The notes beneath the pieces are model-generated. The model was not told where the DNA came from. It searched no databases and worked only from the letters and a program-made list of their open reading frames with translations. From assembly GCF_010686755.1 (NCBI RefSeq), contig NZ_JAAGXA010000008.1, positions 1 through 64,000 on the forward strand: DNA of 64,000 nucleotides, written 5' to 3'. Positions 26,474-34,155 of this stretch are shown piece by piece. Each line of letters begins with the position of its first letter. Position 1 is the stretch's first letter. The DNA is from Nocardioides zeae. Its GTDB lineage: Bacteria > Actinomycetota > Actinomycetes > Propionibacteriales > Nocardioidaceae. Position numbers and translations under genes: made by a program.

Positions 26474-26781
26474 CTGCGGCGCACCGCCACCACCACCCGC
26501 ACGTCGCGGTCCAGCACCTCGCACGAGGTCAGCTCGGCGCCGTTGCGCCGCGCCGTCGCGGTCGCCGCCGCACACGGGTCGCCGTCCCCCACGGCACCGG
26601 CACCGGCGAGCGCCGCCAGGTCGGCGGCCGCCTGGGCCCGACGGTGCTCCACGAACAGCCCCGCCCCCACCGCGAGGACGACCGCGACCGCGCCCAGCAC
26701 CGCGACCAGGGCGAGCGCGGTCACCGTGGCCGCACCCCGTTGGCCGCGACGGGCGCGACGGGCGCGACCCGACCTCCTCAC
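26389..26781 (-). CDS. TadG/Rv3654c-like Flp-pilus assembly protein
   Basis: A 130-residue protein with a TadE/G-type N-terminus: a basic stretch, RGAATVTALALVAVLGAV and one membrane helix, then a small extracytoplasmic domain with two cysteines (GDPCAAA and LTSCEVL) likely to form a disulfide. It is the last gene of the Tad operon and overlaps the tadE stop by four bases. Its final 85 bases overlap the convergent helicase gene. Synteny points to Rv3654c. Confidence 0.82.
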   Translation of the reverse strand: MRRSGRARRARRGQRGAATVTALALVAVLGAVAVVLAVGAGLFVEHRRAQAAADLAALAGAGAVGDGDPCAAATATARRNGAELTSCEVLDRDVRVVVAVRRSYPGGREAVVEGTARAGPVGSPAAGGGA

Positions 26782-27188
26782 CGCTCCTCCCGAGCCGCCA
26801 CCGCGGTGGCGCTCAGGGGCACCGCAGGCGCCCAGGCCAGGACCGAGGGGCCCTGCACCCGGACCCGGACCGTCGCGGTCACCTCGGACCCGCCGGTCGC
26901 CACGGTCACCGTCGCGCCCTCCGGGGCCACGCGTCGGCCGGCGGCGACGCTCGCGGCCGTGCCGTCGTCCCGCGCCGCGGCGCGAGCGGCCTCGCGCGCC
27001 GCGTCGACGACCTGGACCTGCACGAACGCCAGCCCCACCATCCAGGTCAGCGCGAGGGTGAGCAGCACCAGCAGCGGGAGCACCATGACGGTCTCGGCCG
27101 TCACCGCGCCGCGCTGGTCGCGACGCCGACCCGCGGTGACACGGGCCGGCACGGCGCGGCCGCGCCGGGCGGGTCGGCGCCCGCCCAT
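26778..27188 (-). CDS. tadE: TadE-like pseudopilin
   Basis: A 136-residue minor pilin-like protein. A TadE motif with the conserved glutamate (RGAVTAETVMVLPLLVLLTL) begins near residue 28, followed by one membrane helix and a beta-rich domain. Processing by a TadV-type peptidase would be expected at the GAVTAE junction, but no such gene is in this window. The ATG overlaps the flp stop by one base. Confidence 0.85.
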   Translation of the reverse strand: MGGRRPARRGRAVPARVTAGRRRDQRGAVTAETVMVLPLLVLLTLALTWMVGLAFVQVQVVDAAREAARAAARDDGTAASVAAGRRVAPEGATVTVATGGSEVTATVRVRVQGPSVLAWAPAVPLSATAVAAREER

Positions 27189-27412
27189 CAGCCGATGCCG
27201 ATCAGGCCGAGCACGTGCTCGAACATCGACGTCAGCATCTGGTTGCCGAGCCCGCCGGTGAGCAGCTGGTAGGCCAGGCCCGCGAGCCCGGCCCCGGCGG
27301 CGGTGCCCACGGCGTACTCCGCCGTCGTGATGCCCCGCTGGTCCCGGGTGCCGCCGGCGCACCGGCCCACCAGTCGCCCGGCCCGGCGCCGCAGGATCCT
27401 CGTGACGTGCAT
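27188..27412 (-). CDS. Flp-type pilin (DUF4244)
   Basis: The 74-residue presumptive major pilin subunit. A basic leader (RILRRRAGRLVGR) precedes the processing-type motif RGITTAEYAVGTAAGAG with the invariant Glu and Tyr, then a single hydrophobic helix. DUF4244 proteins are the Flp equivalents of actinobacterial Tad loci (Rv3656c). A hairpin lies in its 5' leader after tadC, which could allow separate, higher expression of the pilin. Confidence 0.88.
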   Translation of the reverse strand: MHVTRILRRRAGRLVGRCAGGTRDQRGITTAEYAVGTAAGAGLAGLAYQLLTGGLGNQMLTSMFEHVLGLIGIG

Positions 27413-27427
27413 GGTTCTCCCCCTTCC

Positions 27428-27452
27428 GGTCGGTGGGACCGTCCCGCCGACC
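27428..27452 (-). promoter_or_regulatory. Stem-loop in the tadC-flp gap
   Basis: Twelve-base arms (27428-27439 and 27441-27452, one G-T pair) flank a single base, 16 bases before the flp start in a 137-base gap. It is the only large gap in an otherwise overlapping operon, consistent with transcript processing or partial termination that sets pilin level. Confidence 0.5.
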
Positions 27453-27549
27453 TGGGACGACCCTCCCGCGCCGGAGGGCTGCACGGGCGGCCCGACGACC
27501 CGGCTGGGGACGACGGGCGTCACGGACGCACCTGGGGAGAGCCAGCGGG

Positions 27550-28281
27550 TCACCACTGGAGTCCCTCCACAGCGGCAGCCACGAGCGGGACGATCCCGAG
27601 GAGCAGGAACGCGGGCAGGAGGCACAGCCCGAGCGGCACGGCGGCACGCACGCCGACGGCGCGTGCCCGGTCCTCGACCCGGGCACGGGCCTGCTCGTCG
27701 AGCTCCTCGGCCAGCGCTGCGACGGCGTCGGTGACGACCATGCCCGCCTCGTGGGAGCGCGCCATGACCCGGGCGAGCGGCGCCAGACCGGGGCTGTCGG
27801 TGGCGAGCCGGGTCCACACCAGCCCGGCGTCGAGGCCGAGCTCCAGACGGGCGGCGACCGGCGCCAGCTCGTCGGCCGCGGCGCCCGGCAGCGCCGAGCG
27901 CGCCGCGCCCAGGGCGGCGGCGGGCCCGGCGCCCGACGCGAGGGCCGCTCCGAACAGCTCGACGAAGGCCGGGAGCTCACGGGCGAGACGCGCCCTCCGC
28001 CGTCGCGCCTCCGCCGGCTCCGCCCGGCGCAGCAGCACCCACAGCCCCACCGCGGCGGCTGCCGCCGCCGGCCACGCGAGCGGCCCGTCGAGGAAGGTGC
28101 CGACCCCGAGGGCCGCGGAGGCGCACCACAGCGGCGCCAGGCGCCGCACCCGGTCGTCGCGCGGCGTCGCCGGAGCCGGCTCGGCCGGGGTCGGGTCGCT
28201 GACCTGCGGCGGTACGGCGAGGGCGATCGCCGCTGCGGCGCTCGCGGCTGCCAGCAGCACGAGGCCGTCCGCGCCGCTCAC
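27550..28281 (-). CDS. tadC: Tad platform protein TadC (T2SSF)
   Basis: A 243-residue inner-membrane platform component of the Flp pilus machine with a GspF/T2SSF core (ARELPAFVELFGAALASGAG, later MARSHEAGMVVTDAVAALAE) and C-terminal membrane helices (LGLCLLPAFLLLGIVPLV). The GTG start overlaps the tadB stop by four bases. Confidence 0.88.
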   Translation of the reverse strand: MSGADGLVLLAAASAAAAIALAVPPQVSDPTPAEPAPATPRDDRVRRLAPLWCASAALGVGTFLDGPLAWPAAAAAAVGLWVLLRRAEPAEARRRRARLARELPAFVELFGAALASGAGPAAALGAARSALPGAAADELAPVAARLELGLDAGLVWTRLATDSPGLAPLARVMARSHEAGMVVTDAVAALAEELDEQARARVEDRARAVGVRAAVPLGLCLLPAFLLLGIVPLVAAAVEGLQW

Positions 28282-29108
28282 CGGACCTCCAGGACGTCGT
28301 CGGCGATCCGCTCGATCCAGAGGAGGCCCGCGGCCCCGAACGCCAGCCCACCGGCCAGGCAGCCGAGACCCAGGGGCGTGACGAGGAGGAAGTGGAGCGG
28401 GTTGCCACCCGTCGTGCCACCGATGAGGAGAGCCACGAGCGGCAGCCCCGCCATGAGGCGTGCCGTGGCGCGGGCCGATGCGAGCTCGGACGCCACCACC
28501 CGACGGGTCGCCTCGGTCGCCCGCACGAGGCGGGCGACCCGCGTGAGGGCGTCGGCGAGCCCGGCCCCCGTGCGCGCACTGACCTGCCAGGCCGCGGCGA
28601 CCAGGCCGAGGGCGTCCGCCCCGGGTGTGGCGGCCAACGTCCGCCACGCGGCGACGGTGTCCGCCCCGAGGGCGTCGGCGCGGCGCACCACGTCGACGGC
28701 GGGCCACTCCCGGGCGGCGGCCGCGAGCGCCACCGACGGCGCGCGACCGGCGCGCAGCTCGCCCGCCAGGAGCTCGCAGAGCCCGACCACCCGCTCCCGG
28801 TTCGCGGCCGCCGCGCGGCCCTCGCGGCGGCGCCGCGCGAGCGCTCTCGCCCCCAGCGCCACGCCGGTGGCCAGCAGCGCCCAGGCAGCGGCCCGCATCC
28901 CGCCGACCACGGCCGCGGTGGCGCCCAGGGCAGCGGCGGCCGCGACGAGCGCGCCACGTCGGCCGCCCCTCGGCGTGACCGAGCCCGCTCGCGCCGGCCC
29001 CGGCTCCCGGACCGCCGTCGCGGGCTCCGGCCGCCACGCGACCAGCACGGCCAGGGCCGCCGCCAGCGCGGCGAGCAGCAGGCTCGACGCACCGGGGGCG
29101 GCGCTCAC
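28278..29108 (-). CDS. tadB: Tad platform protein TadB (T2SSF)
   Basis: A 276-residue T2SSF membrane protein. The cytoplasmic helical core reads LCELLAGELRAGRAPSVALA and SARTGAGLADALTRVARLVR; hydrophobic helices lie at both ends. It pairs with TadC to form the platform driven by TadA. The GTG at 29108 overlaps the tadA stop by four bases. Confidence 0.88.
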   Translation of the reverse strand: MSAAPGASSLLLAALAAALAVLVAWRPEPATAVREPGPARAGSVTPRGGRRGALVAAAAALGATAAVVGGMRAAAWALLATGVALGARALARRRREGRAAAANRERVVGLCELLAGELRAGRAPSVALAAAAREWPAVDVVRRADALGADTVAAWRTLAATPGADALGLVAAAWQVSARTGAGLADALTRVARLVRATEATRRVVASELASARATARLMAGLPLVALLIGGTTGGNPLHFLLVTPLGLGCLAGGLAFGAAGLLWIERIADDVLEVR

Positions 29109-30340
29109 GAGGACTCCCCCGGGGCGCGGTCGAGCAGGAGCGCGAGCCGCTCGGCGCCCTCGTGCTCGACGAGGCGACCGGCGGCGTCGAACGCGACGGC
29201 GACCCGGGTCTCGACGAGGCCGTCGTCGCGGCGTACGGGAACGGCCACCTGGGCGAGCCGACGGCGGCCGTCGCGACCGCGTGCCACGTGGACCACGACG
29301 TCGAGCGCGGCGGCGACCTGCGCGTGGGCCGCCGCGCGGCTGAGGCCCGCGGCCTGCGCGAGCGCCTCGATGCGGGCGACGACGTCGCCGGCCCCGTTGG
29401 CGTGGATGGTGCCGCACCCGCCCTCGTGACCGGTGTTGAGCGCCGCCAGCAGGTCGACCACCTCGCCGCCGCGCACCTCGCCCACGACGAGGCGGTCCGG
29501 CCGCATGCGGAGCGCCTGCCGCACGAGCGTGCGGACCGTGACCTCGCCGGCGCCCTCGACGTTCGGCGGGCGCGCCTCGAGGGCCACCACGTGGGGGTGC
29601 GCCGGCCGCAGCTCGCTCGCGTCCTCGACGACGACGATCCGCTCTGCCGCGGGCACCAGGCCGAGCAGCGCACCGAGCAGGGTCGTCTTCCCCGTGCCGG
29701 TGCCGCCACTGACGAGGAAGGCGAGGCGCTGCGCCACGACGCGGCGGAGCAGCCGGGCTCCCGGACCGCTGACCGCACCGCGGGCCTCGAGGTCCTCGAG
29801 ACCGAAGCGGCCGCGCGGGGGGACCCGCAGGCTGACCAGGGTGCCGGGCCGCGCGACCGGCGCCAGCACGGCGTGGAACCGCGTGCCGTCCGCGAGGCGG
29901 GCGTCGACGTGGGGCACGGCGTCGTCGAGCCGGCGACCCGCCTGCGCCGCGAGCCGCTGGGCGAGCCGACGCACCGCCGCCTCGTCGGTGAACCGCACGT
30001 CGGTGAGCTCCAGCCCCCGGCCGACGTCGACGTAGACCTCCGTCGGGCCGTTCACCAGGACGTCGGACACCCCGGGACGGAGGAGGAGCGGGTCGAGCGG
30101 ACCCGCCCCCAGCACCTCGCGGCGGAGCTCCTCGTGCACCGCCAGCACCGTCGCGTCGCCGACCGGGCGACCGTGGGCCCGCAGGGCCGCCGCCACCCGC
30201 GCCGGCGTGACGTCGCCGCCCTCACCGGCGAGCCGCTCGCGCACCAGGTCCACCAGGCCGCTGACCGGCGACCGCGCCCCGCCGGCCTCCCCGCCGACCA
30301 GCCCGCCGGTCAGCCCGCCGGCCAGCCCGCCGCCCGTCAC
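29105..30340 (-). CDS. tadA: Tad secretion ATPase TadA/CpaF
   Basis: Hexameric type II/IV secretion ATPase that powers Flp pilin assembly. The 411-residue protein has an N-terminal helical domain, then the ATPase core with Walker A GGTGTGKTTLL, Asp box VVVEDASELR, Walker B RLVVGEVRGGEVVDLL and His box TGHEGGCGTIHANG. The start at 30340 is preferred over 30349 because it makes the same four-base GTGA overlap used throughout this operon. The first 25 residues are a Gly-rich low-complexity tract. Confidence 0.93.
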   Translation of the reverse strand: MTGGGLAGGLTGGLVGGEAGGARSPVSGLVDLVRERLAGEGGDVTPARVAAALRAHGRPVGDATVLAVHEELRREVLGAGPLDPLLLRPGVSDVLVNGPTEVYVDVGRGLELTDVRFTDEAAVRRLAQRLAAQAGRRLDDAVPHVDARLADGTRFHAVLAPVARPGTLVSLRVPPRGRFGLEDLEARGAVSGPGARLLRRVVAQRLAFLVSGGTGTGKTTLLGALLGLVPAAERIVVVEDASELRPAHPHVVALEARPPNVEGAGEVTVRTLVRQALRMRPDRLVVGEVRGGEVVDLLAALNTGHEGGCGTIHANGAGDVVARIEALAQAAGLSRAAAHAQVAAALDVVVHVARGRDGRRRLAQVAVPVRRDDGLVETRVAVAFDAAGRLVEHEGAERLALLLDRAPGESS

Positions 30341-31515
30341 GCCGCCCACCGGGGGGCGTGCTCGGGGAGCAGGGCGAGCACGTCCTGCGCGGCGCGCACG
30401 AGGCCCCGCGACGGGCGGAGCCCCCCGATGCCGAGGTGGACGTCCTCGACCGCGCGCGCCTGCTCGGGCAGGCGCGCGACGACGGGGACGCCGACGGCAC
30501 CCGCGACCGCCACCTCGTCCGCCGCCCGCCCGCGGAGCACGACGCCCACGGGGACGCGGGCACCGAGCGCCTCGACTCGGTGGCGTGCCGCCACGAGGCC
30601 GGGCGCCGTGCCCGGCACCACCACCACGGCGAGGTCGCTGCGCGCGAGCACGTCGTCGACCGCGGCGTCGTCGCGCCGCCCCACGTCGACGACGACCGTG
30701 GCGTGCGCCTTCACACCGGCGGCGAGCACCTCGGCCAGCACCGTCGGCCGCGGCGGCGGCGGCCGGTCGGGCAGGTCGGGCCGGTCGGGCAGGTCGGGCC
30801 GGTCGGGCAGGTCGGGCCGGTCACGACCGGCACGGCGGGCCGCGTCGTCCCAGGCGAGCACCCGGAGACCTCCCCGCCCGGGCAACGCGTCGCGCAGCGC
30901 CGGACCGCTGAGGCGACCGACGAGCTCGTCGAGCGCCGACCACCGGATCCCCGGTGCCGCCTCCAGCCCGAGCACCCGGTCGACGCCGGCGCCGGCCGGA
31001 TCGAGGTCCACGACCAGGGCCGGTGCCTCCTCGGCGGACACGGCCCCCAGCAGGCAGGCCAGGGTCGTCGCACCCGCCCCGCCGCTCGCCCCGGCCACGG
31101 CGACGGTGCGGGCGACGTGCGGCGCCGTCTCGTGCGCGGTGAGCAGCTCGCCCACCCACGCGTCGCCGTCGGGCAGCACCACGACGCCCTCGGCCCCCAG
31201 CACCAGAGCGGCCCGCAGCACGGCGGTCCCGACCTCCCCGCTCGCGACCACGTGCACGTCGGCGCGCCGGACGGGGCACCGCTCCGCGAGCTCGATCGCG
31301 ACGTCCGCCCCCACGAGCACCACGGGCGCCCGGCGCCAGGCGGCCAGCGCCTCGGCGGCGTCTCCGGTCGCCTGCACGCTCGTGCCCGACCCGGCCGCCA
31401 GGCGCTCCACCCGCGCCGCTAGCTCCGGGGACCGGGTCACGAGCACGGGACGGCCCGTGGGCGGCGGCGCGGCGTGGAGGTCGGGGGCGGTCGGACCGGG
31501 GCGACGACGTCTCAT
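30337..31515 (-). CDS. CpaE/Ssd-like MinD-family ATPase
   Basis: A 392-residue Ssd-type protein (Rv3660c position) thought to place the Tad apparatus or the septum. The N-terminal half is a degenerate receiver-like domain; the C-terminal half is a MinD/ParA ATPase with VAVAGASGGAGATTLACLLG as deviant Walker A (the usual GGVGKT lysine is absent, as in Ssd proteins) and LVVDLDPAGAGVDRVLGLE. An in-frame minisatellite codes three copies of a six-residue RPDLPD-type unit in a surface loop. It is the first gene of the Tad operon. Confidence 0.85.
   Translation of the reverse strand: MRRRRPGPTAPDLHAAPPPTGRPVLVTRSPELAARVERLAAGSGTSVQATGDAAEALAAWRRAPVVLVGADVAIELAERCPVRRADVHVVASGEVGTAVLRAALVLGAEGVVVLPDGDAWVGELLTAHETAPHVARTVAVAGASGGAGATTLACLLGAVSAEEAPALVVDLDPAGAGVDRVLGLEAAPGIRWSALDELVGRLSGPALRDALPGRGGLRVLAWDDAARRAGRDRPDLPDRPDLPDRPDLPDRPPPPRPTVLAEVLAAGVKAHATVVVDVGRRDDAAVDDVLARSDLAVVVVPGTAPGLVAARHRVEALGARVPVGVVLRGRAADEVAVAGAVGVPVVARLPEQARAVEDVHLGIGGLRPSRGLVRAAQDVLALLPEHAPRWAA
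30765..30818. repeat. Tandem repeat 3 x 18 bases inside the Ssd-like gene
   Basis: Three perfect copies of GGTCGGGCAGGTCGGGCC. The 18-base period keeps the reading frame and encodes a Pro/Asp-rich linker; copy number could vary between strains. Confidence 0.9.
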
Positions 31516-31519
31516 GGCT

Positions 31520-31534
31520 CCGACGATGCGTCGG
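31520..31534. promoter_or_regulatory. Palindrome at the head of the Tad operon
   Basis: CCGACG and CGTCGG are perfect arms around ATG, five bases upstream of the Ssd start and overlapping its ribosome site. It could be an operator or an mRNA hairpin that hides the start. Confidence 0.35.
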
Positions 31535-31602
31535 CGACGGGCCGCGGCGTACCGCTCGGCGTGGACCTGGGGACGAGCGCACCCTGCGGATCGGCTGGGG
31601 AC

Positions 31603-31638
31603 GGGGAGCGGGCCGGGGAGCGGGCCGGGGAGCGGGTG
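31603..31638. repeat. Tandem repeat of a 12-base unit in the Tad/WXG intergenic region
   Basis: GGGGAGCGGGCC twice perfectly and a third copy with two changes, in the divergent region between the Tad operon and the WXG cassette. No function is evident. Confidence 0.75.
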
Positions 31639-31747
31639 GACGACCCGGAACCTTCCACCTCCCCAAGGCGCGGCCGAGGAGGGAGCGTGGGCTGCCTGGC
31701 CCCGCAGCTCCCCACGGGCCCCGACCCTCCGTCGAAAGGCGGCAACC

Positions 31748-32353
31748 GTGCCCGACGTCCCGTCCTCCGCGCTCCCCCCGCACGTCTCGCTCCGGATCGC
31801 GGTCACCACGGGCCGGCGCACGACGCGCAGCGACCTCGTGATCGTGGGCAGCCGCGGCTCCGTCCACACCCCGCTGGGCTCGCCGGACGCGACCATCAGC
31901 GAGTTCCCCGTCAGCCGGCTCTGGCCCACCGTCCGCGCGCTGCTGCCCGCCGACAGCGTCGCGCGCAGCGCGCCGGCCGTCACCCGCGCTGCCGAGCGTG
32001 TGCCCGTGAGCGCGGAGGAGGCGGCGATCCTGCCGGCCCTCGTGCGGCACGCCGTCACCGTGACGGTCACGGCCCGCGCGGGCGGGACCGCCGAGACCCC
32101 CGGGACCGCCGAGACCCCCGGGACCCCCGGGACCCCCGGGGGCGGAGACGTGGGGGCCGCCGCCGAGGACGCCCTCGCGCTCCGCACGTGGCTGCTGACC
32201 GCGCGGGACCTCTACGCGGTGACGTCCGCCCCGGACGGCACGACCACGGTGCTGCGGGAGCGCGCCGGTGCGCTCGCGGCGACCCTGCAGTGGGACGTGG
32301 CGGGGGCGCTGGACCACCTCGTCGGCGCCCTCGCCACAACGGGAGCCGCGTGA
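31748..32353 (+). CDS. Uncharacterised protein, first gene of the WXG-hydrolase cassette
   Basis: A 201-residue soluble protein that I do not recognise. Conserved-looking parts are SLRIAVTTGRRTTRSDLVIV at the N-terminus and LRTWLLTARDLYAVTS with LQWDVAGALDHLVGAL at the C-terminus, separated by a TAETPG-type repetitive linker of about 18 residues. The end of the gene overlaps the next start by one base (TGATG), so the two products are probably made together. By position it could be a dedicated chaperone, as EspG-like proteins are for WXG substrates, but no clear EspG similarity is visible. Confidence 0.65.
   Translation: MPDVPSSALPPHVSLRIAVTTGRRTTRSDLVIVGSRGSVHTPLGSPDATISEFPVSRLWPTVRALLPADSVARSAPAVTRAAERVPVSAEEAAILPALVRHAVTVTVTARAGGTAETPGTAETPGTPGTPGGGDVGAAAEDALALRTWLLTARDLYAVTSAPDGTTTVLRERAGALAATLQWDVAGALDHLVGALATTGAA
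32084..32137. repeat. Tandem GGGACCGCCGAGACCCCC-type repeat inside the cassette gene
   Basis: Two perfect 18-base units (32084-32101 and 32102-32119) and two 9-base half-units GGGACCCCC follow in frame, encoding a Thr-Pro-Gly-rich linker. Confidence 0.85.
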
Positions 32354-33714
32354 TGAGCACCGTCACCCACGGGATGGACACGGCGGCCGGCCTGGCCGCT
32401 GCGGACGACCTGACGGGCGGGGCCGCGCAGATCGACGCCCTCGCCGCGCGCCTCGACGCCGCGCTCGCCGACTTCGACTGGTGGGGCCCCGACGCCGAAC
32501 GGGTGCGCTCGGAGTGGTCGTTCACCCAGCGTCCCCACCTCGAGCTCGTGGCCGAGCACCTGTCCGAGCTCGCCCTCCGGCTCCGGGCCGAGGCGGACGA
32601 GCAGGACCGCGCGTCCGGCGGCACGGGAGAGGGCGGCGCGGGCCCCACCGCCCCGGGCGCAGCGACGCAGCGGGGGCTCCTCGACCGGATCGGCTCGTGG
32701 ATCGGCGACCGCCTCCAGGCCGGCGGGGTCGCTCTCGGACGCTTCCTCGGGGCCGCGACCGACCTCCAGGGCAAGATCGTCGACGTCCTCACCGGTCAGC
32801 GCGACTGGAGCGTGTCCGCGATCGCGGCGAGCGCGCTCGGCACGCTCGGCACCGCGCTCGGGGTCGGCGCGAACCTCGGCACCGGCGTGGACCAGCGTTG
32901 GCTGGCGAGCGGCCGGGGCGCGGCGGGCGACCCCGTCGCCGTGCCGACCTCCGACACCGGGCTCAGCCACCGCCCCGCCCTCGAGCAGCCGCGCTCCCTC
33001 GACACGATCATGCAGTCGGTCACGGACGCCTACGCCAACGGCACGGCCGAGGGCAGCAACGGCGAGGTGCGCATCGTGCGGGTCGACAACGGGGCCGGTC
33101 CCCCGGCGTACATCGTCAACGTCCCCGGCACCGAGACCTGGACCCCGTCGGCGGGCAGCATGCCGCGCGACCTCTCGGCCAACCTGCACCTCATGGCCGG
33201 CAACCCGACGGCGGCGGCCGAGAGCGTGCGGGCCGCGATGGAGCGGGCCGGCATCCCGGCGGACTCCCCCGTGCTGCTCGTGGGCCACTCCCAGGGCGGC
33301 ATGATCACGGGCCACCTGGCGACCGACCCCGCCTTCCGCGAGCGGTTCAACGTGACCAACATGGTCACCTACGGCGCCCCGATCGACCACCTGGACGTGC
33401 GCGGCGTCGACGTGCTCCAGATGGGCCACGCGCTCGACCCGGTCCCCCGCACCGACCTGGAGGGACTCGGCACGTCCCCCACCCCGACGAGCCGGCACGT
33501 GGACCTGCCGAGCCCCGGCGCCTGGAACGACGTGCTCACCAACCACAGCCACGAGGCCTACATCCGCTCCGTGCACGACGCGCTCGCGTCCGACACGCCC
33601 CTCGGGGCGGAGCTCCGCGCCTACCAGGCGTCGGGATCGATGGCGCCGTTCCTCGTCGGGCCGGGCGGTGCGGCGACCGCCGTCGACGTACCGGTCGAGC
33701 GACTCCCCGACTGA
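32353..33714 (+). CDS. WXG100-like N-terminal domain fused to an alpha/beta hydrolase
   Basis: A 453-residue protein. The first 85 residues form a WXG100/ESAT-6-like helical hairpin with the turn FDWWGPDAERVR. A Gly/Ala-rich middle region with a hydrophobic stretch follows. From about residue 220 there is a lipase-like domain: VNVPGTETW, nucleophile elbow VLLVGHSQGGMITG, candidate acid in LDPVPRTD and His in NHSHEAYI, a full triad. WXG fusions to enzymes are typical of type VII-secreted polymorphic effectors, but no EccC or other ESX gene is in this window and the YxxxD/E export motif is not obvious. The substrate is unknown. Confidence 0.75.
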   Translation: MSTVTHGMDTAAGLAAADDLTGGAAQIDALAARLDAALADFDWWGPDAERVRSEWSFTQRPHLELVAEHLSELALRLRAEADEQDRASGGTGEGGAGPTAPGAATQRGLLDRIGSWIGDRLQAGGVALGRFLGAATDLQGKIVDVLTGQRDWSVSAIAASALGTLGTALGVGANLGTGVDQRWLASGRGAAGDPVAVPTSDTGLSHRPALEQPRSLDTIMQSVTDAYANGTAEGSNGEVRIVRVDNGAGPPAYIVNVPGTETWTPSAGSMPRDLSANLHLMAGNPTAAAESVRAAMERAGIPADSPVLLVGHSQGGMITGHLATDPAFRERFNVTNMVTYGAPIDHLDVRGVDVLQMGHALDPVPRTDLEGLGTSPTPTSRHVDLPSPGAWNDVLTNHSHEAYIRSVHDALASDTPLGAELRAYQASGSMAPFLVGPGGAATAVDVPVERLPD

Positions 33715-33752
33715 GGGTCCCGCCCACCGCGCGGATCGGCGAGGATGGCCCG

Positions 33753-34097
33753 ATGGGGTGGATGACGCGGTTGCTGGGCGGTTCCGGGCGCAGCGACGCG
33801 CAGGTCGAGGCGCAGCTCGTCAGCGCCGTGCGCGCCCTGCCGGGCGTCACCGACTCCGACCTCGTGCTCCGCACGGACGCCAGCGGTGGCGGATCCCTGC
33901 GCGGACACGTCGCGGTCACCGGTCCCGCTGCCTTCGAGCAGGCCCTCGCGGCCGTCGGGCGGGTGCTCGGTCGGGACGGGGGCCGGATCGCCGTGTACGC
34001 CGTGGGGCGGCTCCCCGACGGCAGCGTGGTGGCGCCCACCGACGTCGGGTTCCGGTCGCGACCCTCGGGTGCGGAGCTCCACGAGCGCTACCGCTGA
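33753..34097 (+). CDS. Small conserved-looking protein, third gene of the WXG cassette
   Basis: A 114-residue protein starting MGWMTRLLGGSGRSDAQV with an alpha-beta pattern (VSAVRALPGVTDSDLVL, VAVTGPAAFEQALAAVGRVL, IAVYAVGRLPDGSVVAP). No signal peptide or membrane helix. It starts 38 bases after the hydrolase gene, with GAGGATG upstream. A role as immunity or accessory protein is possible from context only. Confidence 0.65.
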   Translation: MGWMTRLLGGSGRSDAQVEAQLVSAVRALPGVTDSDLVLRTDASGGGSLRGHVAVTGPAAFEQALAAVGRVLGRDGGRIAVYAVGRLPDGSVVAPTDVGFRSRPSGAELHERYR

Positions 34098-34142
34098 CCC
34101 TCCGGCGACCGGGGAGCGGCACCTCCGACCGGGTGAGACGGC

Positions 34143-34148
34143 TATCCT
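34143..34148 (+). promoter_or_regulatory. Leaderless -10 box of the HAD gene
   Basis: TATCCT followed by seven bases and the ATG at 34156; no Shine-Dalgarno is present. Confidence 0.55.
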
Positions 34149-34155
34149 CGGGACC

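Noticed and set aside
23569-27261. Very long open frames on both strands across the helicase region
   Set aside because: They overlap well-supported genes, are dominated by Arg, Ala and Pro, and show no conserved motifs.
30765-30818. CRISPR-like array
   Set aside because: The units are contiguous 18-base tandem repeats inside a coding frame, with no spacers and no cas genes.
32268-33752. Long upstream extension of the 114-residue gene through the WXG hydrolase
   Set aside because: It is a +1-frame shadow of the hydrolase gene, Arg/Pro-rich, and the ATG at 33753 has its own ribosome site.
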